Made by a program: the position numbers and the translations under genes
Assembly (NCBI RefSeq): GCF_016612535.1
Contig: NZ_JAENXS010000002.1
Span: 1,550,001-1,614,000 of the forward strand
DNA length: 64,000 nucleotides
Origin: Bradyrhizobium diazoefficiens
GTDB taxonomy: Bacteria > Pseudomonadota > Alphaproteobacteria > Rhizobiales > Xanthobacteraceae
Direction of reading: 5' to 3'
Shown: positions 44,378 to 52,893 of the stretch, one piece after another
How the letters are laid out: each line of letters starts with the position of its first letter
Position numbering within the stretch: the first letter of the stretch is position 1
Notes under the pieces: model-generated
Databases searched by the model: none
Seen by the model: only the letters and a program-made list of their open reading frames with translations
Told to the model about the DNA's origin: nothing

Positions 44378-46012
44378 ATGAAGCTCGGCACCGCGATTGC
44401 GGAAATCATGCGGCGCGAGGGGATCGAGATCCTCTGCGGCTATCCCGTCAACCATCTGATCGAGCACGCGGCAAAGGCCGAGATCCGCCCCGTGATGGTG
44501 CGGCAGGAGCGCGTCGGGGTGCACATGGCGGATGCGATCTCACGCGTCACATCAGGGCGCACGATCGGCGCGTTCTGCATGCAGCACGGGCCGGGCGCGG
44601 AGAATGCGATGGGCGGCGTCGCGCAGTGCTTTGGCGAATCCGTGCCGGTGCTGGTGCTGCCGATGGGCTATCAGCGGCGGCTTGCGCATGTCGAGCCGAA
44701 TTTCAATTCCAGCGAGGCGATGAAGCCGTTTTCGAAATCGTCCGAGCCGATCATTCTGGCGGCCGAGGTCACCAACATCTTCCGCCGCGCATTTACAAAG
44801 CTGAAGAACGGGCGCGGCGGGCCGGTGATCGTCGAGATCCCTGCCGACATGTGGAACGAGGAGGTGCCGGAACCGCTGAACTACACGCCGGTGCTGCGCA
44901 CCCGCTATGGCGCCGATCCCGCGCATGTGAGGGAGGCCACCGCCCTGCTCGCCAACGCCAGGCGTCCGGTGATCTATGCGGGTCAGGGCGTGCATTACGC
45001 ACAGGCCTGGCCGCAGCTGAAACGACTCGCGGAACGGCTGGCGATCCCCGTCACCACCAGCCTTGGCGGAAAATCGTCGTTTCCGGAAACCCATCCGCTG
45101 TCGCTCGGCTCGGGCGGCCTCGCCGTGCCGCGCGCGGTGCCGAAATTCCTCGCGGAGGCCGATGTCATCTTCGGCATTGGCTGCTCCTTCACCGAGACCA
45201 GCTTTGGCGTCGCGATGCCGAAGGGCAAGACCATCATCCATTCCACGCTCGATCCGAACCATCTCAACAAGGATGTGGAGGCGAAGATCGGCCTCGTCGG
45301 CGACGCCGCCCTCGTGCTCGATGCGCTGCTGGAGGAGATCGGCAACACGGTCACCGCGGACCGCGATGCCTCGGCCGTCGCGGCCGAGATCGCGGCCTCG
45401 CATAAGGAGTGGCTGGCGAAATGGATGCCAAAGCTCACCAGCAATGACGCGCCGCTCAGCCCCTACCGCGTCTTGTGGGACTTGCAACACACCGTCGAGA
45501 TCGACAACACCATCATCACCCATGATGCCGGCAGCCCGCGCGACCAGCTCTCGCCGTTCTGGAAGGCGGTAACACCCCTCTCCTATCTCGGCTGGGGCAA
45601 GACGACGCAGCTCGGCTACGGCCTCGGGCTTGCGATGGGCGCCAAGCTCGCAAAGCCCGACAAGCTCTGCATCAACGTCTGGGGCGATGCCGCCATTGGG
45701 TTCACGGGCATGGATTTCGAGACCGCGGTGCGCGAGCGCATCCCGATCCTATCGATCCTGCTTAACAATTTCTCGATGGCGATCGAACTGAAGGTGATGC
45801 CGATCTCGACCGAGAAATACCGCTCGACCGACATTTCCGGCGACTATGCCGCGATGGCGCGCGCCTTCGGCGGCTACGGCGAGCGGGTGACAAGGCCGGA
45901 GGACATCGTGCCCGCGATCAAACGTGGCATCCAGAAGACGAAAGAGGGCGTGCCGGTGTTGCTGGAGTTCATCACCAGCAAGGAGACCGAGGTGTCGCGA
46001 CCGGGGACGTGA
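44378..46012 (+). CDS. Thiamine diphosphate-dependent enzyme (acetolactate synthase-like superfamily)
   Basis: ATG 44378 follows AGGAGAG and gives 544 residues; upstream in-frame codons lack a ribosome site. The three-domain ThDP layout is clear. Glu44 in VRQERVG is the cofactor-activating glutamate, a central domain binds nucleotide-like ligands, and GDAAIGFTGMDFETAVRERI ending in LLNN is the Mg-ThDP motif. Superfamily members include acetolactate synthase, oxalyl-CoA decarboxylase and sulfoacetaldehyde acetyltransferase. Subfamily and substrate cannot be decided by reading. It appears monocistronic and no small regulatory subunit gene is adjacent. Confidence 0.85.
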   Translation: MKLGTAIAEIMRREGIEILCGYPVNHLIEHAAKAEIRPVMVRQERVGVHMADAISRVTSGRTIGAFCMQHGPGAENAMGGVAQCFGESVPVLVLPMGYQRRLAHVEPNFNSSEAMKPFSKSSEPIILAAEVTNIFRRAFTKLKNGRGGPVIVEIPADMWNEEVPEPLNYTPVLRTRYGADPAHVREATALLANARRPVIYAGQGVHYAQAWPQLKRLAERLAIPVTTSLGGKSSFPETHPLSLGSGGLAVPRAVPKFLAEADVIFGIGCSFTETSFGVAMPKGKTIIHSTLDPNHLNKDVEAKIGLVGDAALVLDALLEEIGNTVTADRDASAVAAEIAASHKEWLAKWMPKLTSNDAPLSPYRVLWDLQHTVEIDNTIITHDAGSPRDQLSPFWKAVTPLSYLGWGKTTQLGYGLGLAMGAKLAKPDKLCINVWGDAAIGFTGMDFETAVRERIPILSILLNNFSMAIELKVMPISTEKYRSTDISGDYAAMARAFGGYGERVTRPEDIVPAIKRGIQKTKEGVPVLLEFITSKETEVSRPGT

Positions 46013-46107
46013 GGCGACCGCAGGGCCGCGAGCACTGGCTCCGGCCGCAGGAGATGTGATAATCCGGCCGGGTGCCGCGCACGTAGCGGCATCAAGCCGG
46101 ATTGCGA

Positions 46108-48591
46108 ATGACCACCCCGTCCAACGACATCGCCGGGATCGACGAGCTCAAGCGGCAATTGCAGTCGGCCACGGCCGAGAATGCGCGGCTGCGCGATCGG
46201 CAGAACGCCAGCGCCGAGATCTTGCGCACGATCGCCGCCTCTCCCTCCGATGCCCGCCCCGTCTTTGCGGCGATCGCGTCCAGCTCAAAACGCCTGCTCG
46301 GCGGCTTCTCCGCCACCGTGCTCCAGTTCATCGGCGATGAGCTGCACCTCGTGGCGTTTACGCCGACCAGCCCGGAAGGAGACGAAGGGCTGAAGGCGTC
46401 ATTCCCGCGGCGGATCGAGGATTTTCCGACCTTTGCGCTGGTTCGCGGCGGCGAGACGATCCAGTTTCCCGACAGCGAAGCCGGTGACGTCCCGGAGCTG
46501 AACCGCGATCTGGCGCGACTGCGCGGCTTCCGCAGCGTGCTGTTCATGCCGCTGATGAACCGCGGCACGGCGGCCGGCATGATCAGCGTCACGCGTGCCG
46601 AGACCGGCGCGTTCGCGCCCGACCTCGTGCAATTGCTCCAGACCTTTGCCGACCAGGCCGTGATCGCGATCGAGAACGCGCGGCTGTTCAACGAGACGCG
46701 CGAGACGCTGGAGCGGCAGACCGCCACCGCCGACATTTTGAAGGTGATGGCCGCTTCGCCCTCCGACGTGCAGCCGGTGTTCGACGCGATTGCCACCAAT
46801 GCCAACCGGCTGATCGGCGGCTTCTCCACGGCGGTGCTGCGCTATATCGACGGCGCCGCGCATCTTGCGGCTTTCACGCCGGGCGATCCGGTTGGCGACC
46901 GCGTGCTGCAGGGATCGTTCCCGGTGCCGTTCGCGCAGTTTCCGGCCTACCAGCTCGTGGCCAACGGTGAATCGGCGCAGTTGCCCGACACCGAGCTCGA
47001 GCCGGCGGCACGCGACATTGGGCGCGCTCGCGGCTTTCGCAGCATGCTGTTCACGCCGATGATGAGCGAGGGCGAGGCCAGGGGCGTCATCATCGCCACG
47101 CGACGGACGACCGGCGCGTTCGCCGAGCATCATGTGCGGCTGCTACAGACATTCGCCGACCAGGCGGTGATCGCGGTCAAGAATGTCAGCCTGTTCAACG
47201 CCACCAAGGAGGCGCTGGAACGGCAGACTGCGACCGCGGATATCCTCAAGGTGATCGCGGCTTCGCCGGCGGATGTCACACCGGTGTTCCAGGCGATCTC
47301 CGATAGCGCCAAGGCGCTAGTCGGCGGACATTCCTCCACCGTCACCCGCGTCATCGACGGCATGCTGCATCTGGCCGCCTTCACCACTGACAACGAGGCC
47401 GGCAATACGGAGCTCCTCAGCACGTTCCCGGCGCCGCTCTCGTCGCCTGGCATTCACAGCCGGGTGGCGGCCAGCGGAGAGTATGCGTTCCGCAGCGACA
47501 TGCAGAACGAGCCCGATCTCGCGGAAGCGATGCGGGAGCTGGCGCGGACGCGCGGTTATCGCAGCATCCTCGTGATCCCGATGCTGCGCGACGGAGTTGC
47601 GATCGGTACCATCGGTGTGACGAGGCCAGTGGCCGGTCCTTTCCCGGACAAGGCGATCAATTTGCTCAAGACCTTTGCCGACCAGGCCGTGATCGCGATC
47701 GAGAACACGCGGCTGTTCAACGAGGTGCAGGACCGCACGCAGGAACTTGCAAAATCGCTCGACGATTTGCGCGCGGCGCAAGACCGGCTGATCCAGACCG
47801 AGAAGCTGGCCTCGCTCGGTCAGCTCACCGCCGGCATCGCGCACGAGATCAAGAATCCGCTCAACTTCGTCAACAATTTTGCGGCGCTCTCTGCCGAGCT
47901 GACGGACGAGTTGAACGATGTTCTTACGCCTCTCCCGCTCGGCGACGATGTCCGCAACGACGTCGACGAACTTACGGGACTGCTGAAAGACAATCTGCAA
48001 AAGGTCGTGGAGCACGGCAAGCGCGCCGATTCCATCGTCAAGAACATGCTGTTGCATTCGCGCGAAGGTGGCGGCGAGTACCGGCTGAGCGACATTAATG
48101 CGCTGGTCGACGAAAGCCTCACCCTCGCCTATCATGGCGCGCGTGCTGAGAAGCCGCAGTTCGACGTGACGATCAAGCGCGAACTCGATCCGGCGGCGGG
48201 CTCAGCCGAATTGTTTGCCCAAGAGATCACGCGGGTGCTGCTGAATCTGGTCTCGAACGGGCTTTACGCGGTGGCAAAGCGCAAGGCGGAGAGCGGCGCC
48301 GGAGACTATGAGCCTGTCGTGACCGCCACGACCCGAGACCGCGGCGCCCGCATCGAGATCCGCATCCACGACAACGGCACCGGCATTCCGGACGAGGTGA
48401 AGGCGAAGATGTTCAATCCGTTCTTCACCACCAAGCCGGCCGGCGAAGGCACCGGACTCGGTCTATCGATGAGCCACGACATCGTCGTGAAGCAGCATGG
48501 CGGCACCATCGACGTCGCGACGCGTCCCGGTGAATTCACCGAATTCACCATTATGCTGCCGCGCCAGAACAGATTTTCGGATAAACGTTAG
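46108..48591 (+). CDS. Soluble hybrid-less sensor histidine kinase with three GAF domains
   Basis: The 827-residue kinase has no membrane helix. Three GAF domains occupy about residues 40-195, 220-370 and 395-545 and are clearly repeats of one another: each ends LLQTFADQAVIAIEN or a close variant. The first two are followed by ERQTATADILKV linkers. The kinase core has LTAGIAHEIKNPLNFVNNF with His579, then NLVSNGLYA, DNGTGIP and GEGTGLGLSM. GAF domains bind cyclic nucleotides, heme or chromophores; no conserved chromophore Cys was noted. No receiver gene is adjacent. An upstream TTG at 46102 is possible. Confidence 0.85.
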   Translation: MTTPSNDIAGIDELKRQLQSATAENARLRDRQNASAEILRTIAASPSDARPVFAAIASSSKRLLGGFSATVLQFIGDELHLVAFTPTSPEGDEGLKASFPRRIEDFPTFALVRGGETIQFPDSEAGDVPELNRDLARLRGFRSVLFMPLMNRGTAAGMISVTRAETGAFAPDLVQLLQTFADQAVIAIENARLFNETRETLERQTATADILKVMAASPSDVQPVFDAIATNANRLIGGFSTAVLRYIDGAAHLAAFTPGDPVGDRVLQGSFPVPFAQFPAYQLVANGESAQLPDTELEPAARDIGRARGFRSMLFTPMMSEGEARGVIIATRRTTGAFAEHHVRLLQTFADQAVIAVKNVSLFNATKEALERQTATADILKVIAASPADVTPVFQAISDSAKALVGGHSSTVTRVIDGMLHLAAFTTDNEAGNTELLSTFPAPLSSPGIHSRVAASGEYAFRSDMQNEPDLAEAMRELARTRGYRSILVIPMLRDGVAIGTIGVTRPVAGPFPDKAINLLKTFADQAVIAIENTRLFNEVQDRTQELAKSLDDLRAAQDRLIQTEKLASLGQLTAGIAHEIKNPLNFVNNFAALSAELTDELNDVLTPLPLGDDVRNDVDELTGLLKDNLQKVVEHGKRADSIVKNMLLHSREGGGEYRLSDINALVDESLTLAYHGARAEKPQFDVTIKRELDPAAGSAELFAQEITRVLLNLVSNGLYAVAKRKAESGAGDYEPVVTATTRDRGARIEIRIHDNGTGIPDEVKAKMFNPFFTTKPAGEGTGLGLSMSHDIVVKQHGGTIDVATRPGEFTEFTIMLPRQNRFSDKR

Positions 48592-48619
48592 ATTGCAACG
48601 TCGCCAGGGAGGAGCCTTC

Positions 48620-50320
48620 ATGAATCCGGCGCGGCTCATCCGGCGACAATTGCTTTCGCTGTCCGGTGTCGGGCTCATGCTGGGCGCACTGTTCTTCGCG
48701 GCCGCGCTGACGCCGACGCTGATTCCGCGCAGCTATCTCACGCAGGGCGCGCTTGCCGGCGGCTGCTTTGCGATCGGCTATTTCGCGGGCGTGCTGTGGC
48801 GCCGGCTGTGGCACTATCTCGAATTGCCCGAGCCCTCGGCGCGCGCACGATCGATCGCGAATGCGCTGGTCGCAGCCGGTTGTCTGCTCGTCGTCATGGT
48901 CTCGCTCTGGCGCGCCGCCGAATGGCAGAATGCAATCCGCGCCGTGATGAACATGGCGCCGGTCGAGACCGCGCATCCGTTCAAGGTCTGCGCCATCGCC
49001 CTGATCACCTTCGTGGTGCTGCTGGTGCTGGAGCGATCGTTTGCGCTGATCGCCCGCTTCCTCGCCGCGCGCATACGACGCGTCATTCCGCGCAAGGTTG
49101 CCAATGTGATCGGCGTGCTCGTCGCGGGCCTGCTGTTCTGGTCGATCGCCAGCAATGTCCTGATCCGCACGGCGTTCAACGCGCTCGACTCCTCTTTCCG
49201 CGAACTCGATGTTCTGCTCGAGCCCGAGCGGCCGCAGCCAACCGCCGCCGACAGGACGGGGAGTCCCAATTCGCTGGTGAAGTGGAAAGAGCTCGGGCGC
49301 ATGGGGCGCCGCTTCATCGCCTCCGGCCCGACCGCAGCGGAGATCAGCGCCGTCACGGGACGACCCGCGCAGGACCCGGTGCGCGTCTATGTGGGTCTCG
49401 GCAGCGGCAACACGGCGCAGGCGCGCGCCAGGCTTGCGCTCGACGAGCTCAAGCGGCAGCACGGTTTCGACCGCAAAATCCTGATCGTCATCACGCCGAC
49501 CGGCACCGGCTGGATCGATCCGGCCGCGATGGATACGCTCGAATATCTCCACCATGGCGATGTCGCGAGCGTCGCGATGCAATATTCCTATCTCAACAGC
49601 CCGCTGTCGCTGCTGTTTCAGCCCGAATACGGCGCGGAAGCCGCGCGCGCCCTGTTTGTCGAAATCTACGGCTACTGGACGACGCTGCCGAAGGACCGAC
49701 GGCCAAAGCTGTATCTGCACGGGCTCAGCCTCGGCGCCCTCAACTCGGAAAAATCCGCCGAGCTGTTCGAGATGATCGGCGATCCCATCGCGGGTGCGCT
49801 GTGGAGCGGCCCACCGTTCGAGAGCCGCAACTGGCGCTCGATCACCGCGAATCGCAATCCGGGCTCGCCGGCGTGGCTGCCGAAATTCCGCGACGGACGC
49901 TTCGTGCGTTTCATGAACCAGAACGGGCCGACGGTGCCGGCCGATGCGCCCTGGGGCCCGATGCGCATGGTCTATCTGCAATATGCCAGTGACGCGATCA
50001 CGTTCTTCGCCTATCGCGATGCCTACCAGGCTCCGGCCTGGATGAATGCGCCGCGCGGGCCGGATGTGTCACCGGAGCTCCGATGGTATCCAATCGTCAC
50101 GATGCTGCAGCTCGCGCTCGACATGGCGGTCGCGACCAATGCGCCAATGGGCTTTGGCCATGTCTATGCACCCGAGCATTACGTCGATACCTGGGTCGCA
50201 GTCACCGATGTCAGCGACTGGTCCGCAGATGCGCTGGCGCAGCTCAAACAGCAGCTTGCGGCGAAAGCGCGGAAGACGAGCACAGGCCATGCCGACGACG
50301 ATTCCGATCGCGGCGGCTAA
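48620..50320 (+). CDS. Membrane-anchored alpha/beta-hydrolase (Abhydrolase_9-like)
   Basis: ATG 48620 after GGAGG gives 566 residues. Four membrane helices fill the N-terminal 200 residues. The C-terminal catalytic domain has the nucleophile motif LHGLSLGALN with Ser370 and the upstream oxyanion-type segment VYVGLGSGN. This matches the layout of the two-part Abhydrolase_9 family (membrane N-terminal domain plus hydrolase). Location is the inner membrane, with the hydrolase face uncertain. Substrate is unknown. It starts 28 bp after the triple-GAF kinase on the same strand. Confidence 0.78.
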   Translation: MNPARLIRRQLLSLSGVGLMLGALFFAAALTPTLIPRSYLTQGALAGGCFAIGYFAGVLWRRLWHYLELPEPSARARSIANALVAAGCLLVVMVSLWRAAEWQNAIRAVMNMAPVETAHPFKVCAIALITFVVLLVLERSFALIARFLAARIRRVIPRKVANVIGVLVAGLLFWSIASNVLIRTAFNALDSSFRELDVLLEPERPQPTAADRTGSPNSLVKWKELGRMGRRFIASGPTAAEISAVTGRPAQDPVRVYVGLGSGNTAQARARLALDELKRQHGFDRKILIVITPTGTGWIDPAAMDTLEYLHHGDVASVAMQYSYLNSPLSLLFQPEYGAEAARALFVEIYGYWTTLPKDRRPKLYLHGLSLGALNSEKSAELFEMIGDPIAGALWSGPPFESRNWRSITANRNPGSPAWLPKFRDGRFVRFMNQNGPTVPADAPWGPMRMVYLQYASDAITFFAYRDAYQAPAWMNAPRGPDVSPELRWYPIVTMLQLALDMAVATNAPMGFGHVYAPEHYVDTWVAVTDVSDWSADALAQLKQQLAAKARKTSTGHADDDSDRGG

Positions 50321-50323
50321 CCC

Positions 50324-51817
50324 CTACTCCGCCATCTCAACCGGCTGAGTGACGGAAGGACCGGCCAGCGGCCGCTCCTCCATCATGATCAGGCAGAGCG
50401 CGGCGGTGGTCATCATCGCGGTCGCTGCAGCGAACACGTAGCGGAACGCATGTCGCATGTCGTCGACCGGGATCGCAGGGATGGCGCCGGCCGCGTGATG
50501 CTCGCCAGCGAGCGGAATGTCGGCGCCGAGCGCGATCAGCAGGATCGCGGCGAAGGCTGCGACCGTGAACGAGGACATCAGCGAGCGGAAGAAGTTCATC
50601 GCGCCGGTGATGGTGCCGACCAGCGGACGGGCGACCGAATTCTGCAAGGAGACCACGCAGACCGGGAAGGTCGTGCCGAGCCCGAGCGCGAACGCCGCCA
50701 ACAGCGTCAGCAGCGCCCATAGCGGCAGGGTCGTGAGCGTGAGGCCGAGCGCGCACAGCGCGGCCCAGGAGGTGCCGATGATGGCAACGCGCTTGTAGTG
50801 CCTGGCACGCGCCATGGTACGGCCGGCAATCGCCGCGCCGAAGGTCGAGACAGCCGCGAGCGGAATCAGCGCAAGCCCCGCCTCGCTGGCACTGAGGTGA
50901 TAGACCGACTCGTAATAGAGCGGAAGCTGGACGGTGAGGCCGGTCATGGCGCCGAGCCCGCAACCGCCGGCGGTCAACGCGAACGGCGCGACAGATCCTG
51001 TCAGCAGCTTCAACGGCAGGAACGGCTCGTCTGAGCGGCGCGCGTGCCACACGAAAGTCACCGCGAGCGCGACGGCGCCGCCAACCATCGACAGCACGGT
51101 CGGCGAGAGCCAGGGATAACGCGTGCCGCCCCAGGTCAGCACCAGCATGAAGACGACGGCAGACGCCATCAGCAATACGCCGCCGAGCCAGTCGACCTTG
51201 CGCTTGCGGTGGAACACCGGGATCTTCTTCATCTTCGGCAGCAGCATCACGAGCGCCGCGGCTGCGAGCGGCAGATTGATCCAGAAGATCATCGACCAGT
51301 GCAGATGCTCGGCGAACACGCCGCCGATGACGGGGCCGAGAATGCCGCCGACCATCCACACGCTGGAGAAATAGGCCTGGTACTGGCCACGCTCGCGCGG
51401 GCTCACGACGTCGGAGATCACGGTCTGCACCACCGGCATGATGCCGCCGCCGCCCAGCCCCTGAAGGCCGCGCGCCAGGATCAGCATCGGCAGGCTCGGC
51501 GCGATCGCGCACAGCACGGAGCCCGCAATGAACAGGCTCAAGGACACGATGATCATGACCTTGCGGCCGTAGATGTCGCTCAGCGTGCCAAACACCGGCG
51601 CGACCGCGGTCGAGGCGAGCAGATAGGCGGTGATGACCCAGGACAGGTTCGAGACATCCTGGAACTGGCGCCCGATGGTCGGCAGCGCGGTGGCGACGAT
51701 GGTCTGGTCGAGGGCGGCCAGGAACATCGTCAGCATCAGGCTGATCACAATGGTCCGCACCTCGTCCGACGACAGCGGCGCCGGTGGCACGAGAGTCGGA
51801 GCGTCGCTGACGCTCAT
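50324..51817 (-). CDS. DHA2-family MFS drug efflux transporter
   Basis: The start at 51817 (GGCGAGGTC upstream, MSVSDAPTL) gives 497 residues, the usual length for 14-helix DHA2 transporters; ATGs at 51913 and 51946 would add an N-terminal tail. LDQTIVATALPTIG in helix 1 and GTLSDIYGRKVMI after helix 2 are diagnostic, and GGILGPVIGGVF is motif C of drug/proton antiporters. It probably expels lipophilic compounds using the proton gradient. It converges on the hydrolase gene with only 3 bp between stops. Confidence 0.87.
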   Translation of the reverse strand: MSVSDAPTLVPPAPLSSDEVRTIVISLMLTMFLAALDQTIVATALPTIGRQFQDVSNLSWVITAYLLASTAVAPVFGTLSDIYGRKVMIIVSLSLFIAGSVLCAIAPSLPMLILARGLQGLGGGGIMPVVQTVISDVVSPRERGQYQAYFSSVWMVGGILGPVIGGVFAEHLHWSMIFWINLPLAAAALVMLLPKMKKIPVFHRKRKVDWLGGVLLMASAVVFMLVLTWGGTRYPWLSPTVLSMVGGAVALAVTFVWHARRSDEPFLPLKLLTGSVAPFALTAGGCGLGAMTGLTVQLPLYYESVYHLSASEAGLALIPLAAVSTFGAAIAGRTMARARHYKRVAIIGTSWAALCALGLTLTTLPLWALLTLLAAFALGLGTTFPVCVVSLQNSVARPLVGTITGAMNFFRSLMSSFTVAAFAAILLIALGADIPLAGEHHAAGAIPAIPVDDMRHAFRYVFAAATAMMTTAALCLIMMEERPLAGPSVTQPVEMAE

Positions 51818-52084
51818 GACCTCGCCCGGAAGGCGGGTCAGTTCCTCCGCGATGTCGTCGGGCAATGTCTGGATGTCGGCAGACTGGCTGCTCTGCCGTG
51901 CGAACTGGTTCATTTCGGGCGTGTCAGACGTCGTGCTGCGGCGCAAAGCCGCGAAGGATTCATTCTACAAAGCCAATGTAGACAGCAAAGTTCTTCTCAG
52001 GCAGGCACCGCGGCGCATGGGTGCATCCCGCACCGCGGTCATCCCGAACAAGTGATCCGAAGCGGCGGACGGATCAGTCCGTAA

Positions 52085-52600
52085 TCACTCCTTGGGACGT
52101 CGCTTCAGGCGTGCCTGTTTCGGCACCTGCCCCGGCCATTGCACGAGATAGTTCTCGAGCTTGTCGTCCGGGACCTCGTCCTCGGTGCCCGACACCCGGC
52201 CGCGCACGGACACGCCGGCCTCATGCACCGTATTGGGATCGCCGGATATCAGCGGGTGCCACCAATAGAGATCGCGGCCCTGGGCAACGAGCCTGTAGCC
52301 GCAGCTCGGGGGCAGCCAAGGCAGGGTGCGGACCTTCTCGGGGGTCATGACAACGCAGTCCGGGACGAAGTCGAAGCGATTCGCGTAGTCCTTGCAGCCG
52401 GCAGTGCAGGAATCGAGCATCTTGCAGCTGACGTCGGTGAAATAGATCTGGCCGGTATCCTCATCCTCGAGCTTGCTCAGGCAGCAGCGGCCGCAGCCGT
52501 CGCACAGGCTCTCCCATTCGGCCGCCGACATGTCCTCCATCTTCTTGGTTTTCCAGAAGAATCCATCCTGATCTGAAGGTCGTTTGCGAGCTGCGGTCAT
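52085..52600 (-). CDS. YcgN-family cysteine-cluster protein (UPF0260)
   Basis: The 171-residue cytoplasmic protein, taken from ATG 52600, has [12 protein letters not shown] near residue 30, then further cysteines ([29 protein letters not shown]). The cluster layout matches the YcgN/YkgJ Fe-S or Zn-binding group. [17 protein letters not shown] is the family C-terminal block. Function is unknown in characterised bacteria. It is divergent from the penicillin-binding protein gene. Confidence 0.88.
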   Translation of the reverse strand: MTAARKRPSDQDGFFWKTKKMEDMSAAEWESLCDGCGRCCLSKLEDEDTGQIYFTDVSCKMLDSCTAGCKDYANRFDFVPDCVVMTPEKVRTLPWLPPSCGYRLVAQGRDLYWWHPLISGDPNTVHEAGVSVRGRVSGTEDEVPDDKLENYLVQWPGQVPKQARLKRRPKE

Positions 52601-52893
52601 GCGCCTCAATTCGATTCGAAAGAGCTACTGCTAGCGCCATGTAGGGCGTGCGGCGGTCAAGCCGCAAGCAACGCCCCTTCAAGGCCCGTAATGAACCGGG
52701 GTTCAATTCAGCCTGTTGTTCAAAATTGCGAGCCTGACCATTGGTTTATAGGCCCCGCTCGGCTAGAAGAACAGCAAGTCCCCTCGGACGCGACGCGGGC
52801 GCCTTGGGTTTGCCGCAACAATCCCGCAAGACGTCTCGATGCCGCCCCGGCCGGGTGCTTGAACGCTTTCGAAGCGAGCCTCAAGGGTTCTAG

